DNA of 13,039 nt from JBOHSA01 sp050732995 (lineage in GTDB: Bacteria; Gemmatimonadota; Gemmatimonadetes; Gemmatimonadales; GWC2-71-9), in assembly GCA_050732995.1 (NCBI GenBank), contig JBOHSA010000027.1:1-13039 (forward strand), read 5' to 3'. Both the position numbers and the translations under genes were made by a program. Positions 4,998-12,567 of the stretch are shown here, in pieces. The notes beneath the pieces were generated by a model. That model saw only the letters and a list, made by a program, of their open reading frames with translations. It searched no databases and was not told the origin of the DNA. Within the stretch, counting starts at the first letter, position 1; every line of letters starts with the position of its first letter.

Positions 4998-6185
4998 CTA
5001 CTCCTTGTGTTTCGCGATCTGGACCTCGGCGTCGCGCTGCGCGGCGCGCGCCACCTCGAGCGGCGGCTTCCCCAATGCCCGCGCCGCCGCGAGGACATCG
5101 TCGTATTCCGGCTTCACCCGGGGGTCGCCACCACCCACCGGCTCCAGCACCTTCACTCGTACCGCGACGTCAGGGCCGAGCTGCACGGTCAGCTGGTGGC
5201 GCGGCAGCGTGGCGCGCTCCGCCACCCAGCGCCGGACGCCGGCCGTCGTGCTATGGCGGAACAGCGTGGCCGTCACCGCGTCCGCCACCGCCTCAGGGGC
5301 CACGATTTCGACCCGAAACCCCGCTCGGCCCTTTTTCATCTGCACCGGCCAGGTCTGCACGTCCAATGCCCCAGCCGTCACCAGAGCCTGCCGGAGCGGT
5401 TCCACGTACTCAGGGCTCATATCGTCCACATCCGTCGCGAGCAGCGCGACCCGGCCGGCCTCGGTCGCCTCCTCCGCCACGAACACTCGCAGCGCGTTCG
5501 GATAGCGCTCGGGGTCGCGCTGGCCCGCCCCCCACCCGCTCTGCACCAGCCGCCAGCGCGCGGGGGGCGAGCCCGACGACAGCACGCGGAGTAACGCCGC
5601 ACCCGTGGGTGTCGTCGCCTCCCCTTCGACCGGCCCGGCTGCCCCGGCGACCTCCAAGCCCTCCAGCAGGATCGCCGTAGCCGGCGCGGGCACCGGTAGC
5701 CGGCCGTGCGCCGCTTCCACCCACCCCGTCCCCAGGGCCACCGGCAGGTGATACACTGCTTCGACGCCAAGCTGCTCGAACCCCTCGATCGCCCCGACAA
5801 CGTCGAGCACCGCGTCGACGGCCCCGACTTCGTGCAGGTGCACCTGCTCGGGCGCCACGCCGTGGACCCGTCCTTCCGCCTCCCCGATCAGCTGGAAGGC
5901 ACGTACCGCGCGTTGCCGCACCCAGTCGGACACGGGCGCCCGCTCCACCAGCCGCACCAGCTCGCCGACATGCCGGCCGTGCGGCTGTGGCGGGATGGCG
6001 AACTCGACCTGCCGGCAACCGACGCCCGCGCGGCTCACGTCCCGCACCGTGACCCGGACCCCCTCGAGTCCCAGCCGGTGCGGCAACTCTTCCAGCCATC
6101 CGACCGGCAGCCCGAGGGCGATCAACGCACCCAGGGTCATGTCACCGCTGATGCCGGTGGCGGGATCGATGATAGCGATGCGCAT
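4998..6185 (-). CDS. larC: LarC, nickel insertion step of nickel-pincer nucleotide cofactor synthesis, 395 aa
   Basis: LarC uses CTP to insert nickel into the bis-thiocarboxylated pyridinium mononucleotide made by LarB and LarE, giving the nickel-pincer cofactor of lactate racemase and related LarA-type isomerases. Family marks: DPATGISGDM at residues 7-16, HLHEVGAVDAVLDVVG at 116-131, TTPTGAALL at 191-199, TDVDDMSPE at 251-259 and MKKGRAGF at 283-290. Length near 400 is normal, and the whole protein is in one frame, unlike some lactobacilli where larC is read through a frameshift. Start ATG 6185 puts the conserved RIAIID at the N-terminus; the longer frame upstream only overlaps thrC. No strong Shine-Dalgarno. 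It is 26 bases after thrC and four before the TPR gene. larA, larB and larE are not in the window, so the cofactor's user is unknown here. Confidence 0.93.
   Translation of the reverse strand: MRIAIIDPATGISGDMTLGALIALGLPVGWLEELPHRLGLEGVRVTVRDVSRAGVGCRQVEFAIPPQPHGRHVGELVRLVERAPVSDWVRQRAVRAFQLIGEAEGRVHGVAPEQVHLHEVGAVDAVLDVVGAIEGFEQLGVEAVYHLPVALGTGWVEAAHGRLPVPAPATAILLEGLEVAGAAGPVEGEATTPTGAALLRVLSSGSPPARWRLVQSGWGAGQRDPERYPNALRVFVAEEATEAGRVALLATDVDDMSPEYVEPLRQALVTAGALDVQTWPVQMKKGRAGFRVEIVAPEAVADAVTATLFRHSTTAGVRRWVAERATLPRHQLTVQLGPDVAVRVKVLEPVGGGDPRVKPEYDDVLAAARALGKPPLEVARAAQRDAEVQIAKHKE
5001..5006 (-). promoter_or_regulatory. Shine-Dalgarno AAGGAG inside the larC 3' end
   Basis: The last two sense codons of larC (AAG GAG) form a perfect Shine-Dalgarno, seven bases before the ATG at 4993 of the TPR gene. 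It fixes that start and implies that ribosomes finishing larC sit on the next gene's binding site. Confidence 0.7.
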
Positions 6186-6197
6186 GCGCGAAGTGAG

Positions 6198-6207
6198 CAA
6201 ATATAAA
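6198..6207 (-). promoter_or_regulatory. Possible -10-like AT tract upstream of larC
   Basis: The 26-base thrC-larC gap contains TTTATATTTG on the - strand (plus-strand coordinates 6198-6207), a rare A/T run in this GC-rich cluster. It could be the -10 region of an internal promoter for larC and the TPR gene. No matching -35 box stands out in the thrC 3' end, so this is a weak call. Confidence 0.22.
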
Positions 6208-6211
6208 CGGG

Positions 6212-7381
6212 TTAGGCCCGGTAGAGCCACCCGGCACCGGTATTGAACAGCACCACGTGGTCGCGTGCCTGTAAGTCCCCACGCCGCTTGAGCTCGAGGG
6301 CCCCCGCCAGGGCCGCACCCCCTTCGGGCGCGGCATCGATCCCTTCGAGGGTCTGTAGCTCCCGGGCGCACGCGGCGAGGGCGTCGTCGCTCACTGCCAC
6401 GGCCCCGCCACCGCTCTCCCGCAGCGCGCGCAACATGAGCCGGTCACCCAGCGGACCCGGGACGCGGAGCCCCGCCGCGATAGTTTGCGGATCGGGCCAC
6501 GGCGTACACCGATCGGCCCCCGACGTGAACGCTTGCACCACCGGGGCGCACCCGGTGGATTGCACGGTGTACATCCGCGGCAGTTTCCGCGCTCCTTGAA
6601 CCCACCCACAGTCTCGCAACTCCTGGAACGCCTTCCACATCCCGATCAGGCCCGTCCCGCCCCCGGTGGGATACACGATCGCGTCCGGCAGGGTCCACCC
6701 CAGTTGTTCTGCGAGCTCCAGGCCCAGCGTCTTCTTGCCCTCGATGCGGTAGGGTTCCCGGAGCGTGGAGACGTCCACGGCGCCTGCTTCGGTGGCGTAA
6801 GCGCGCGCCGCCGAGCCGCAATCGCCGATGTGGCCGTCCAAGAGCACCAGATCGGCGCCGAAGCTCCGGATCTGCGACAGGATCGTCTTCGGGGTGCCGG
6901 CCGGCGCGTAGACGCGCGCGGCTACGCCGGCGCGGGCGGCGTAGGCGGCCAAGGCGATCCCGGCGTTGCCGGCGGTCGGGACCACGAGCCGCGTCGCCCC
7001 CGCGAGCACCGCCCGCGTCACGGCGGCGGACAGGCCACGGGCTTTGAACGAGCCGGTTGGGTTCGTGCCCTCGTCCTTGACCATGAGCCTCTCGAACCCG
7101 TGCGTAGCTTCGAGGCGGGGCGCCCGCAGGAGCGGCGTCCCGCCTTCGCCGAGGGTGATGGGAGACTCTCGAGCGGCGATCGGGAGGAATTCGCGATAGC
7201 GCCACATGCCGCCCTGCCGAGTCTCCGGGTCGAAGCGGACTTCGGAGCGCGGGGGCGGGGCGGTGTGGTAACGTACCAGATACGGGGCGCCGCACGGAGC
7301 CGGACAGACGCCGGGCAGCCCGTCGGCTTCGCGCGTGCGGCCGCAGGACGAACACTCCAGCGTCCAGGGGAGCCCCATCAT
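6212..7381 (-). CDS. thrC: Threonine synthase, 389 aa
   Basis: PLP-dependent fold-type II enzyme converting O-phosphohomoserine to threonine in the cytoplasm, the last step of the pathway. Features: an N-terminal zinc-ribbon-like Cys set (C10, C13, C26, C30); the PLP lysine in NPTGSFKARG (K113); TAGNAG at 136-141, the substrate loop; and TGGGTGLIGM at 239-248, which holds the PLP phosphate. Length and layout fit the shorter threonine synthases with a Cys-rich start. Related enzymes such as cysteate synthase share the fold, but nothing here points to them. The ATG at 7381 overlaps the uvrC stop (ATGA); a second ATG follows immediately (7378), so the start is uncertain by one codon. No other threonine-pathway gene is nearby, and it follows uvrC in the cluster. 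Confidence 0.92.
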   Translation of the reverse strand: MMGLPWTLECSSCGRTREADGLPGVCPAPCGAPYLVRYHTAPPPRSEVRFDPETRQGGMWRYREFLPIAARESPITLGEGGTPLLRAPRLEATHGFERLMVKDEGTNPTGSFKARGLSAAVTRAVLAGATRLVVPTAGNAGIALAAYAARAGVAARVYAPAGTPKTILSQIRSFGADLVLLDGHIGDCGSAARAYATEAGAVDVSTLREPYRIEGKKTLGLELAEQLGWTLPDAIVYPTGGGTGLIGMWKAFQELRDCGWVQGARKLPRMYTVQSTGCAPVVQAFTSGADRCTPWPDPQTIAAGLRVPGPLGDRLMLRALRESGGGAVAVSDDALAACARELQTLEGIDAAPEGGAALAGALELKRRGDLQARDHVVLFNTGAGWLYRA

Positions 7382-9192
7382 TCAGCCCGGAGGCGGTCGA
7401 GAATGCGCTCGGCGAGCGTGGTGGAGAATCCCGGCAGGGCCGCGATCTCAGCGGGCGAGGCGGTCTTGACCGCGGCGAGGGAGCCGAAGCGTTCGAGCAG
7501 CTTGCGCCGGCGGTTCGGCCCGATGCCCGGGATGCGGAGCAGCTCCGACGTGATGGTGCGTTGGGCGCGACGCTTCCGGCTGTAGCTCACGGCGAACCGG
7601 TGCGCCTCGTCGCGCGCACGCTGCAGCAGCTTGAGCGACGGGCTGCGCCGCGACAGGCGCAGCGGCTCGGCTCGGCCGGGGAGGAAGATCTCCTCGTCGC
7701 GTTTCGCGAGGCTGATGATCGGGAGCTGCCCGGCGCGGTCGCCCAGCGCACGCGCGGCTTCGAGCGCCGCGCCCAGCTGCCCCTTGCCGCCGTCGATCAC
7801 CACCAGATCCGGCAGCACGACCTGCTCGGCGAGCCGGCGCGACAGGAACCGGGTGACCACCTCCTGCACCGCCGCGAAGTCGTCCTGCTGGCCCGGCCCC
7901 TTGATCCGGTAGCGCCGGTATTCCGCCTTCTTCGGGCGGCCCCCGTCGAACCAGACCAGCGACCCGACGGTGTCCCGTCCCTGGTTGGTCGACACGTCGA
8001 TGCACACCAGCGCGCGCGGGACCGCGGACAGCCCGAGGTCGCGCCCGAGCGCGAACACGGGATCGGCGGCCCGCTCCTCGATGTCGAACGCCTCGATCAT
8101 CAGGCTGTCCAGGAGGTGGCGCGCGTTCTGATCGGCCAGCTCGGCGAGCTTGGCGTTCACCCCGCGCTGGGGGAGGAGCCACTCCACGCCCGGGGCGAGC
8201 TCGCTGAACGAGCCGACGTCGTCCGGCGCGAACGGCAGGAGCACGCGCGCCGCCCGGCTCTCGAGCGGCAGGTAATAGCGCACCAGGAACGCGCTCAACA
8301 CCGCCGCCTCGGGCGCGTGCTCCACGTTCTCGAGAAACCGGTGGTCGCGGGCGACCAGCCGCCCGTCGCGCACCCGGAGCACGACGCCGCAGGCATCGTC
8401 GCCGTCGCGCGCGAATCCGACCGCGTCCGCATTGCCCCCGCCGACCAGTTCCACCGCCTGCGGCCGCTCCAGCTGATCCAGCCACTGGATCGCGTCCCGC
8501 AGCTGCGCGGCGCGCTCGAAGTCCAGCGCCTGGCTCGCCTGCTGCATCCGCTCCCGCAGCCGGAGCCGCACGTCGACCGTCTTGCCCTCGAGAAAGAGCA
8601 GGACGTCGTCGATCATGCGGCGGTAGTCCTCCCGGCTCTGGTAACCCACGCACGGCGCGCGGCAGCGGTCGATGTGGTAGTCGAGACAGGGACGGTCCGG
8701 CGCCTCGCGGGGCAAGGCGTAGTGGCACGAACGCACGGTGAAAATCCGCCGGATGATCTTCAGCGTCTGCCGCAGCGTGCCCACGTCGGTGTAGGGCCCG
8801 AAGTAGCGGGCGCCCTCGATGTTGACGCGGCGCACGACGAGGACGCGGGGAAACGGCTCGGTCAGCGTGACCGCGATGCGCGGATAGCTCTTGTCGTCCC
8901 GCAGGCGGATGTTGAACCGCGGCTGATGCACCTTGATGAGATTGTTCTCGAGCAGCAACGCCTGCGCCTCGCTCGGGACGACGATCGTTTCGAGGTCGGC
9001 GATCTGCCGCGCGAGGGCGGCGCGCTCGGCACTCGCCTCGGCGTCGGGCCCGAAATAACTCGGCACGCGGGAGCGGAGACTCTTCGCCTTCCCCACATAC
9101 AGGATCTCCCCGGCGGCGTTTTTCCAGAGATACACCCCCGCCCGATCCGGCAGGGTCTCTAGCTTGCGGGTGATGGGCGCAGGAGCTTCCAC
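7378..9192 (-). CDS. uvrC: UvrC, excinuclease ABC subunit C, 604 aa
   Basis: UvrC makes both incisions in nucleotide excision repair after UvrAB finds the lesion. Domains in order: GIY-YIG nuclease for the 3' cut (GVY 19-21, YVGKA 32-36); a four-cysteine cluster C156, C169, C177, C181 (C-x12-C-x7-C-x3-C), matching the site known to bind [4Fe-4S] in UvrC; the UvrB-binding UVR motif (ALDFERAAQLRDAIQWLDQL, about 220-240); an RNase H-like nuclease for the 5' cut with CIDVS and DLVVIDGGKGQLGAA; and C-terminal double helix-hairpin-helix (LLRIPGIGPNRRRKLLERFG, then ALPGFSTTLAERIL). GTG 9192 is chosen because it puts KLETLPDRAGVYL at the usual distance from the start, giving a normal length. The frame is open far upstream, but only inside murJ. 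It overlaps the murJ end by 34 bases and the thrC start by ATGA. No obvious Shine-Dalgarno. Confidence 0.95.
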   Translation of the reverse strand: MEAPAPITRKLETLPDRAGVYLWKNAAGEILYVGKAKSLRSRVPSYFGPDAEASAERAALARQIADLETIVVPSEAQALLLENNLIKVHQPRFNIRLRDDKSYPRIAVTLTEPFPRVLVVRRVNIEGARYFGPYTDVGTLRQTLKIIRRIFTVRSCHYALPREAPDRPCLDYHIDRCRAPCVGYQSREDYRRMIDDVLLFLEGKTVDVRLRLRERMQQASQALDFERAAQLRDAIQWLDQLERPQAVELVGGGNADAVGFARDGDDACGVVLRVRDGRLVARDHRFLENVEHAPEAAVLSAFLVRYYLPLESRAARVLLPFAPDDVGSFSELAPGVEWLLPQRGVNAKLAELADQNARHLLDSLMIEAFDIEERAADPVFALGRDLGLSAVPRALVCIDVSTNQGRDTVGSLVWFDGGRPKKAEYRRYRIKGPGQQDDFAAVQEVVTRFLSRRLAEQVVLPDLVVIDGGKGQLGAALEAARALGDRAGQLPIISLAKRDEEIFLPGRAEPLRLSRRSPSLKLLQRARDEAHRFAVSYSRKRRAQRTITSELLRIPGIGPNRRRKLLERFGSLAAVKTASPAEIAALPGFSTTLAERILDRLRAE

Positions 9193-10739
9193 AGGGATGC
9201 GGCGTCGGGGTGTCTTAACACCAGCGTCAGGACGAGATACGTGACGCCAAAGATAGCCAGGACGAGGCCCCCCACGGGGAGGGCCGCCAAGCCGGCAGGT
9301 AACGCCCACCGGGCGGCTGCGCTCGCCGCCGCGGCCGCTGCGAGGGCCGCCACGACCGAGATGGCGACCGCGCGCCACAGGGCCCGGTCCAGAATACCGC
9401 TCCCCGCCCGGCCCCTCCCCTCCCCACCGCTCAGCCGGCGGTCGAGGCCGCGCAGCAGGAGGACGAAGTTCAGCGCGCCTCCCAGCGACGAGCCGAGAGC
9501 GATCCCAGCCGGCCCGTAGACGCGCATCAGCAGCGCGGCGAGTCCTGTCGAGACGGCCAACGAGAACACGCCGATCCGGACGGGGGTTCGCGTATCCCGC
9601 AGCGCATAGAAACCCGACGAGAGGAGCTTGAGGCTCCCCTGCCACAGGATGCCGATCCCGTAGGCGGCAAGCACGCCGCCTACCAGCGCCGTGTCCTGGG
9701 CGGCGAACCGGCCGGTTTCAAACAGCGCACCGATGATGTAGTCGCCCAGCGCCACGAACGCGAAGGCGGACGGCAGCACGAAATAGGCGATGCGCCGGAA
9801 CCCCGTCCCCACCCGCGCGCGCAGCACGTCGCCAGACGCCTCCCCCTTCGTTCCCTCACTCATCCTTTGGGCGGCGTCGCGGGACAGCTCGGGGAGCGCC
9901 ACGGCGGCCACGGAGACGCCGAACAGACTGATGGGCAGGACCTGCACGAGCTGCGCGTAGGTGAGGCTGGCCACGCCTCCGACGCCCCACAGGGACCCGA
10001 GCACCGTGTCTACCAGCCCGGAGATCTGTGCCACGCCGGCGCCCAGCACCAGCGGCGCCCAGGCGCCGAGCACGTTCCGTACTCCTTCGGTCGCCGTGGT
10101 GACCCGGATGGCGATGCTCCTCCCCAGCAGCCTCCAGCAGGTGGGCAGCTGGACCCCGACCTGGAGCACGCTGCCCGCCACCGTTCCCCAGGCGAGCGCG
10201 AGCGAGAGCCGCTCCATGCGCTCGCCCAGCGGCAGCTCCGGCGTGACGAGCCAGGCACCGGCCGCGACCAGGGCGGCGATGCCCGCCACGTTCCAGAGGG
10301 CGGGCGCGGCGTAGGGCAGGAAGAACCGGCGGTGGGTGTTGAGGATCCCGAGGCACCAGGCCGACACCACCATGAGGCCCGACATGGGGAAGAGCAACCT
10401 GAGCAGGGTGATGGTGAGACGCCGGGTGGGCGCATCGAATCCCGGGGCGAGCACGGTCGCGAGCGCCGGGGCCAAGGCGATGCCCGCGAGCGCGAGCGCG
10501 GCCGTGCCGAGCAGCAGGAGGCCGAGCACGGCTCCGGCCAGCGAGCGGGCCGCCGCCTGGTCGCGCTCGTTGAGGGCGGTGTAGACCGGTATGAACGAGG
10601 CGGAGAGCGTGCCCTCGCCCAGGAGGTTACGCAGGGCGTTGGGGATGCGCAGGGCGGCGCGGAACGCGTCCGCCGCGTACTCGTTGCCGAAATAGTGGGC
10701 GAAGACCCGCTCCCGGACGTAGCCCAAGATGCGGGTCAC
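9159..10739 (-). CDS. murJ: MurJ (MviN), lipid II flippase; N-terminus probably longer
   Basis: MurJ flips lipid II across the inner membrane for peptidoglycan synthesis. Marks: RILGYVRERVFAHYFG at the start, then ADAFRAALRIPNALRNLLGEGTLSASFIPVY, and about 13-14 hydrophobic segments; the mid-part PLVLGAGVAQISGLVDT and SLTYAQLVQVLPISLFGVSVAAVALPELS is typical. The given start is GTG 10739, but the family's N-terminus usually begins some 15-30 residues earlier. The frame continues upstream with RQAARVAAGILVTRILG, which fits the missing first transmembrane segment. No ATG, GTG or TTG lies in that stretch as far as the end of the preceding gene; a CTG at 10820, overlapping that gene's stop (CTGA), is one candidate. 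The 3' end overlaps uvrC. Function is sure, the start is not. Confidence 0.93.
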   Translation of the reverse strand: MTRILGYVRERVFAHYFGNEYAADAFRAALRIPNALRNLLGEGTLSASFIPVYTALNERDQAAARSLAGAVLGLLLLGTAALALAGIALAPALATVLAPGFDAPTRRLTITLLRLLFPMSGLMVVSAWCLGILNTHRRFFLPYAAPALWNVAGIAALVAAGAWLVTPELPLGERMERLSLALAWGTVAGSVLQVGVQLPTCWRLLGRSIAIRVTTATEGVRNVLGAWAPLVLGAGVAQISGLVDTVLGSLWGVGGVASLTYAQLVQVLPISLFGVSVAAVALPELSRDAAQRMSEGTKGEASGDVLRARVGTGFRRIAYFVLPSAFAFVALGDYIIGALFETGRFAAQDTALVGGVLAAYGIGILWQGSLKLLSSGFYALRDTRTPVRIGVFSLAVSTGLAALLMRVYGPAGIALGSSLGGALNFVLLLRGLDRRLSGGEGRGRAGSGILDRALWRAVAISVVAALAAAAAASAAARWALPAGLAALPVGGLVLAIFGVTYLVLTLVLRHPDAASLWKLLRPSPAS

Positions 10740-10816
10740 GAGGATTCCGGCGGCGACGCGGGCCGCCTGGCGGCCGCCCCCCTGTGCCGCTGCGCTCCCG
10801 CTACGCTCCGGCGCGG

Positions 10817-11116
10817 TCAGGACGATTTCTTGCGGGTGGGATCTTCCAACAGCCGCTGGACGAACTGGATCTCGTCGCGCATGCCGGACACGGTGCGGTT
10901 CAGCTCGTCCAGGTCACCTTCGAGGAGCTCCACCTTCTGCTGCAGCAGTTTCACGTCGCCGCGCGTCCCCGCCCCCACGGCTCCTTCCCCGCCCCCGTCG
11001 CCGTGCACGTCGAAGCGGCGGGCGAACGTGCGGCCGAGCGGCGAATCGAGGAAGATCGCCGTCACGGTAATGAGGATCGCACCGCCAAGCACGACCAGAA
11101 GCACCGCAGCCCACAT
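10817..11116 (-). CDS. Small single-pass membrane protein with coiled coil, 99 aa
   Basis: Not a family I can name. Residues 1-24 (MWAAVLLVVLGGAILITVTA plus IFL) are one transmembrane segment. A short basic/Gly-rich linker follows (about 30-52, HGDGGGEGAVGAG), then a cytoplasmic or periplasmic heptad-rich helix (about 54-92: LLQQKVELLEGDLDELNRTV, MRDEIQFVQRLLED), a likely dimerising coiled coil. The Lys-rich end is KKSS. It starts eight bases after the bshC stop and its TGA abuts or overlaps the likely beginning of murJ, so it is co-transcribed with both. Topology resembles PspB/ZapG-like small envelope proteins, but sequence motifs for those are not seen. The coding call is supported by tight packing and the ordered TM-plus-heptad layout; the opposite-strand frames here are arginine-rich shadows. 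Confidence 0.72.
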   Translation of the reverse strand: MWAAVLLVVLGGAILITVTAIFLDSPLGRTFARRFDVHGDGGGEGAVGAGTRGDVKLLQQKVELLEGDLDELNRTVSGMRDEIQFVQRLLEDPTRKKSS

Positions 11117-11124
11117 ACCGGATT

Positions 11125-12567
11125 CTACGAAGCCTCCGCCCAGCGCGCCACCTCCGCGTCGAGCGCGTCCAGCAGTGCCGGGCCGTGGCGGATGAGGAAC
11201 GATGCGATCGTCAGCACGCGCTCCTGCGGCTTCCCATTGGGGTACACCGTGGCGCGGGCCCGCGCGAGCTGTCCCAGGAGGGTCTCGTTGCCGCGCTTGA
11301 GGCTGGCGATGAGCTTCTTCTCGATCTCCTGCGTCCCCCCCACCGCGGTGTTGCGCGCCGTCTGGACCGGCCGCTCGAGGGTGGGGTCGATGCCGGCCAC
11401 CGTGCGCGCGAGACGCCCGTAGTCGTCGTCCAACCGGGCCCGCAGGGCGGCGAACGACTCGCTCACTTCGGGCGGGAGCGTTTCCCGCACCAGGCGCGCT
11501 TCCAGCGCCCCGGGCGCCCCGGCGAAGTCCTCGAGCCGCAGTCCGTGCTTCTCCATCATCTTCTCGACGCGCCCTTCCACCAGCACGCCCGACCAGCGGG
11601 GCACGGCCGCCGGTGCGCGGAGGTCGGCCCCGAGGGCGGCGTACAGGGGCGCGGCCTCCGGCAAGTACGCGAACTCACCCGGGCCGGCCGCGTACGCCAC
11701 AGTGGGGAACAGCGCCGCCTCGACGGCGGGTCGCAGCAACACGTTGGGCGACAGCCGTTCAGGCGCCTCGGCGGCGATCCGTTCCAGCTCGGCCCGGGAA
11801 AAGCGCTCCTCGCCACGCCGCGTGACGAAGCCGGCGCCCTCGGGACGCAGCCGATCGCGGCCGGCCCGCCCCTCGACCATCACCGGACTGAGTCCGTCCG
11901 GCAGCGTAACCGCCAGCGCCTTGAGCAGCCACGGGGCCATGGCGCGCTTCGCGGCGGGATCGTGGGCTCGAAAGATCACCAACTCCCCGCCCTGCGCCGT
12001 GTTTCCTCGGGGGCCTGGCAGCGTCGCCAGCGCGTGCGCGAACGCGTCCGCGAGCGAGACGTCCGGCCGATAGGCGTTCGCGAGCCAGTCCAGGACCGGC
12101 CCTTTGAACTCGGTGTCCGGCGTTCCGGCGCGCAGCGTCGTGAGGGCGGCGGTGATCTCAGGTCCGCAGGGTTCGCGCGCGAGGGGCAGCGACGGGGCGT
12201 CCGAGGGGCGCTCGCGCAGCACGATCTGGGCGAGGTCGCCGGCCGCGTTCAGCACCCACGCATGATTGGCTTCGGCAAAGTCGTGATCGTCGCCCGCGAC
12301 CCAGAACACGGGCACGACGGGGGCCGCCCTTTCGCGCGCCAGGCGGCGCGCCAGCGCGACGGCGGAGAAGGCCTTGTAGATGGTGTAGAGCGGCCCCGTG
12401 AACAGGCCGGGTTGCTGGCCGGTGGTGACGACCAGGACCTCACCGTGCGCCAGCCGGTCGCGGGCCGGGCCGGGCAGCGCGGCGGCAATCACGTCCGGCG
12501 CGACGCGGCGCGGCCGGCCATCGGCGGGCGGCACCGGCGGCGCGATGGGCGTCGCCACGATCCTCAC
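11125..12567 (-). CDS. bshC: BshC, cysteine-adding enzyme of bacillithiol synthesis, 480 aa
   Basis: BshC joins cysteine to GlcN-malate, the last step in making bacillithiol, the low-molecular-weight thiol of Firmicutes, Deinococcus and several other phyla. Family marks: TTGQQPGLFTGPLYTIYKAF at about 48-67 and WVAGDDHDFAEANHAW at about 89-104, both nucleotidyltransferase-like core motifs; a central LSPNVLLRPAVE segment; then a GPGEFAYLPEAAPLYAALG region and a C-terminal coiled coil (about 380-440) typical of BshC. Length is slightly below the usual 500-540. GTG 12567 overlaps the preceding stop (GTGA) and gives VRIVATP, the expected start; a GTG three codons later is an alternative. bshA and bshB are not in the window, so completeness of the pathway cannot be judged here. 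Confidence 0.93.
   Translation of the reverse strand: MRIVATPIAPPVPPADGRPRRVAPDVIAAALPGPARDRLAHGEVLVVTTGQQPGLFTGPLYTIYKAFSAVALARRLARERAAPVVPVFWVAGDDHDFAEANHAWVLNAAGDLAQIVLRERPSDAPSLPLAREPCGPEITAALTTLRAGTPDTEFKGPVLDWLANAYRPDVSLADAFAHALATLPGPRGNTAQGGELVIFRAHDPAAKRAMAPWLLKALAVTLPDGLSPVMVEGRAGRDRLRPEGAGFVTRRGEERFSRAELERIAAEAPERLSPNVLLRPAVEAALFPTVAYAAGPGEFAYLPEAAPLYAALGADLRAPAAVPRWSGVLVEGRVEKMMEKHGLRLEDFAGAPGALEARLVRETLPPEVSESFAALRARLDDDYGRLARTVAGIDPTLERPVQTARNTAVGGTQEIEKKLIASLKRGNETLLGQLARARATVYPNGKPQERVLTIASFLIRHGPALLDALDAEVARWAEAS

Noticed and set aside
6186..6371. Upstream extension of larC into thrC
   Set aside because: The ATG at 6185 places the conserved RIAIIDPATGISGDM at the N-terminus; the extra 62 residues are an out-of-frame reading of thrC.
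7561..9162. Long + strand open frame (533 codons) opposite uvrC
   Set aside because: Antisense to a clear UvrC, with a repetitive Arg/His/Glu-rich composition and no family motif. The same applies to long + strand frames at 4616-5680, 6485-7585, 9867-11195 and 11185-12684.
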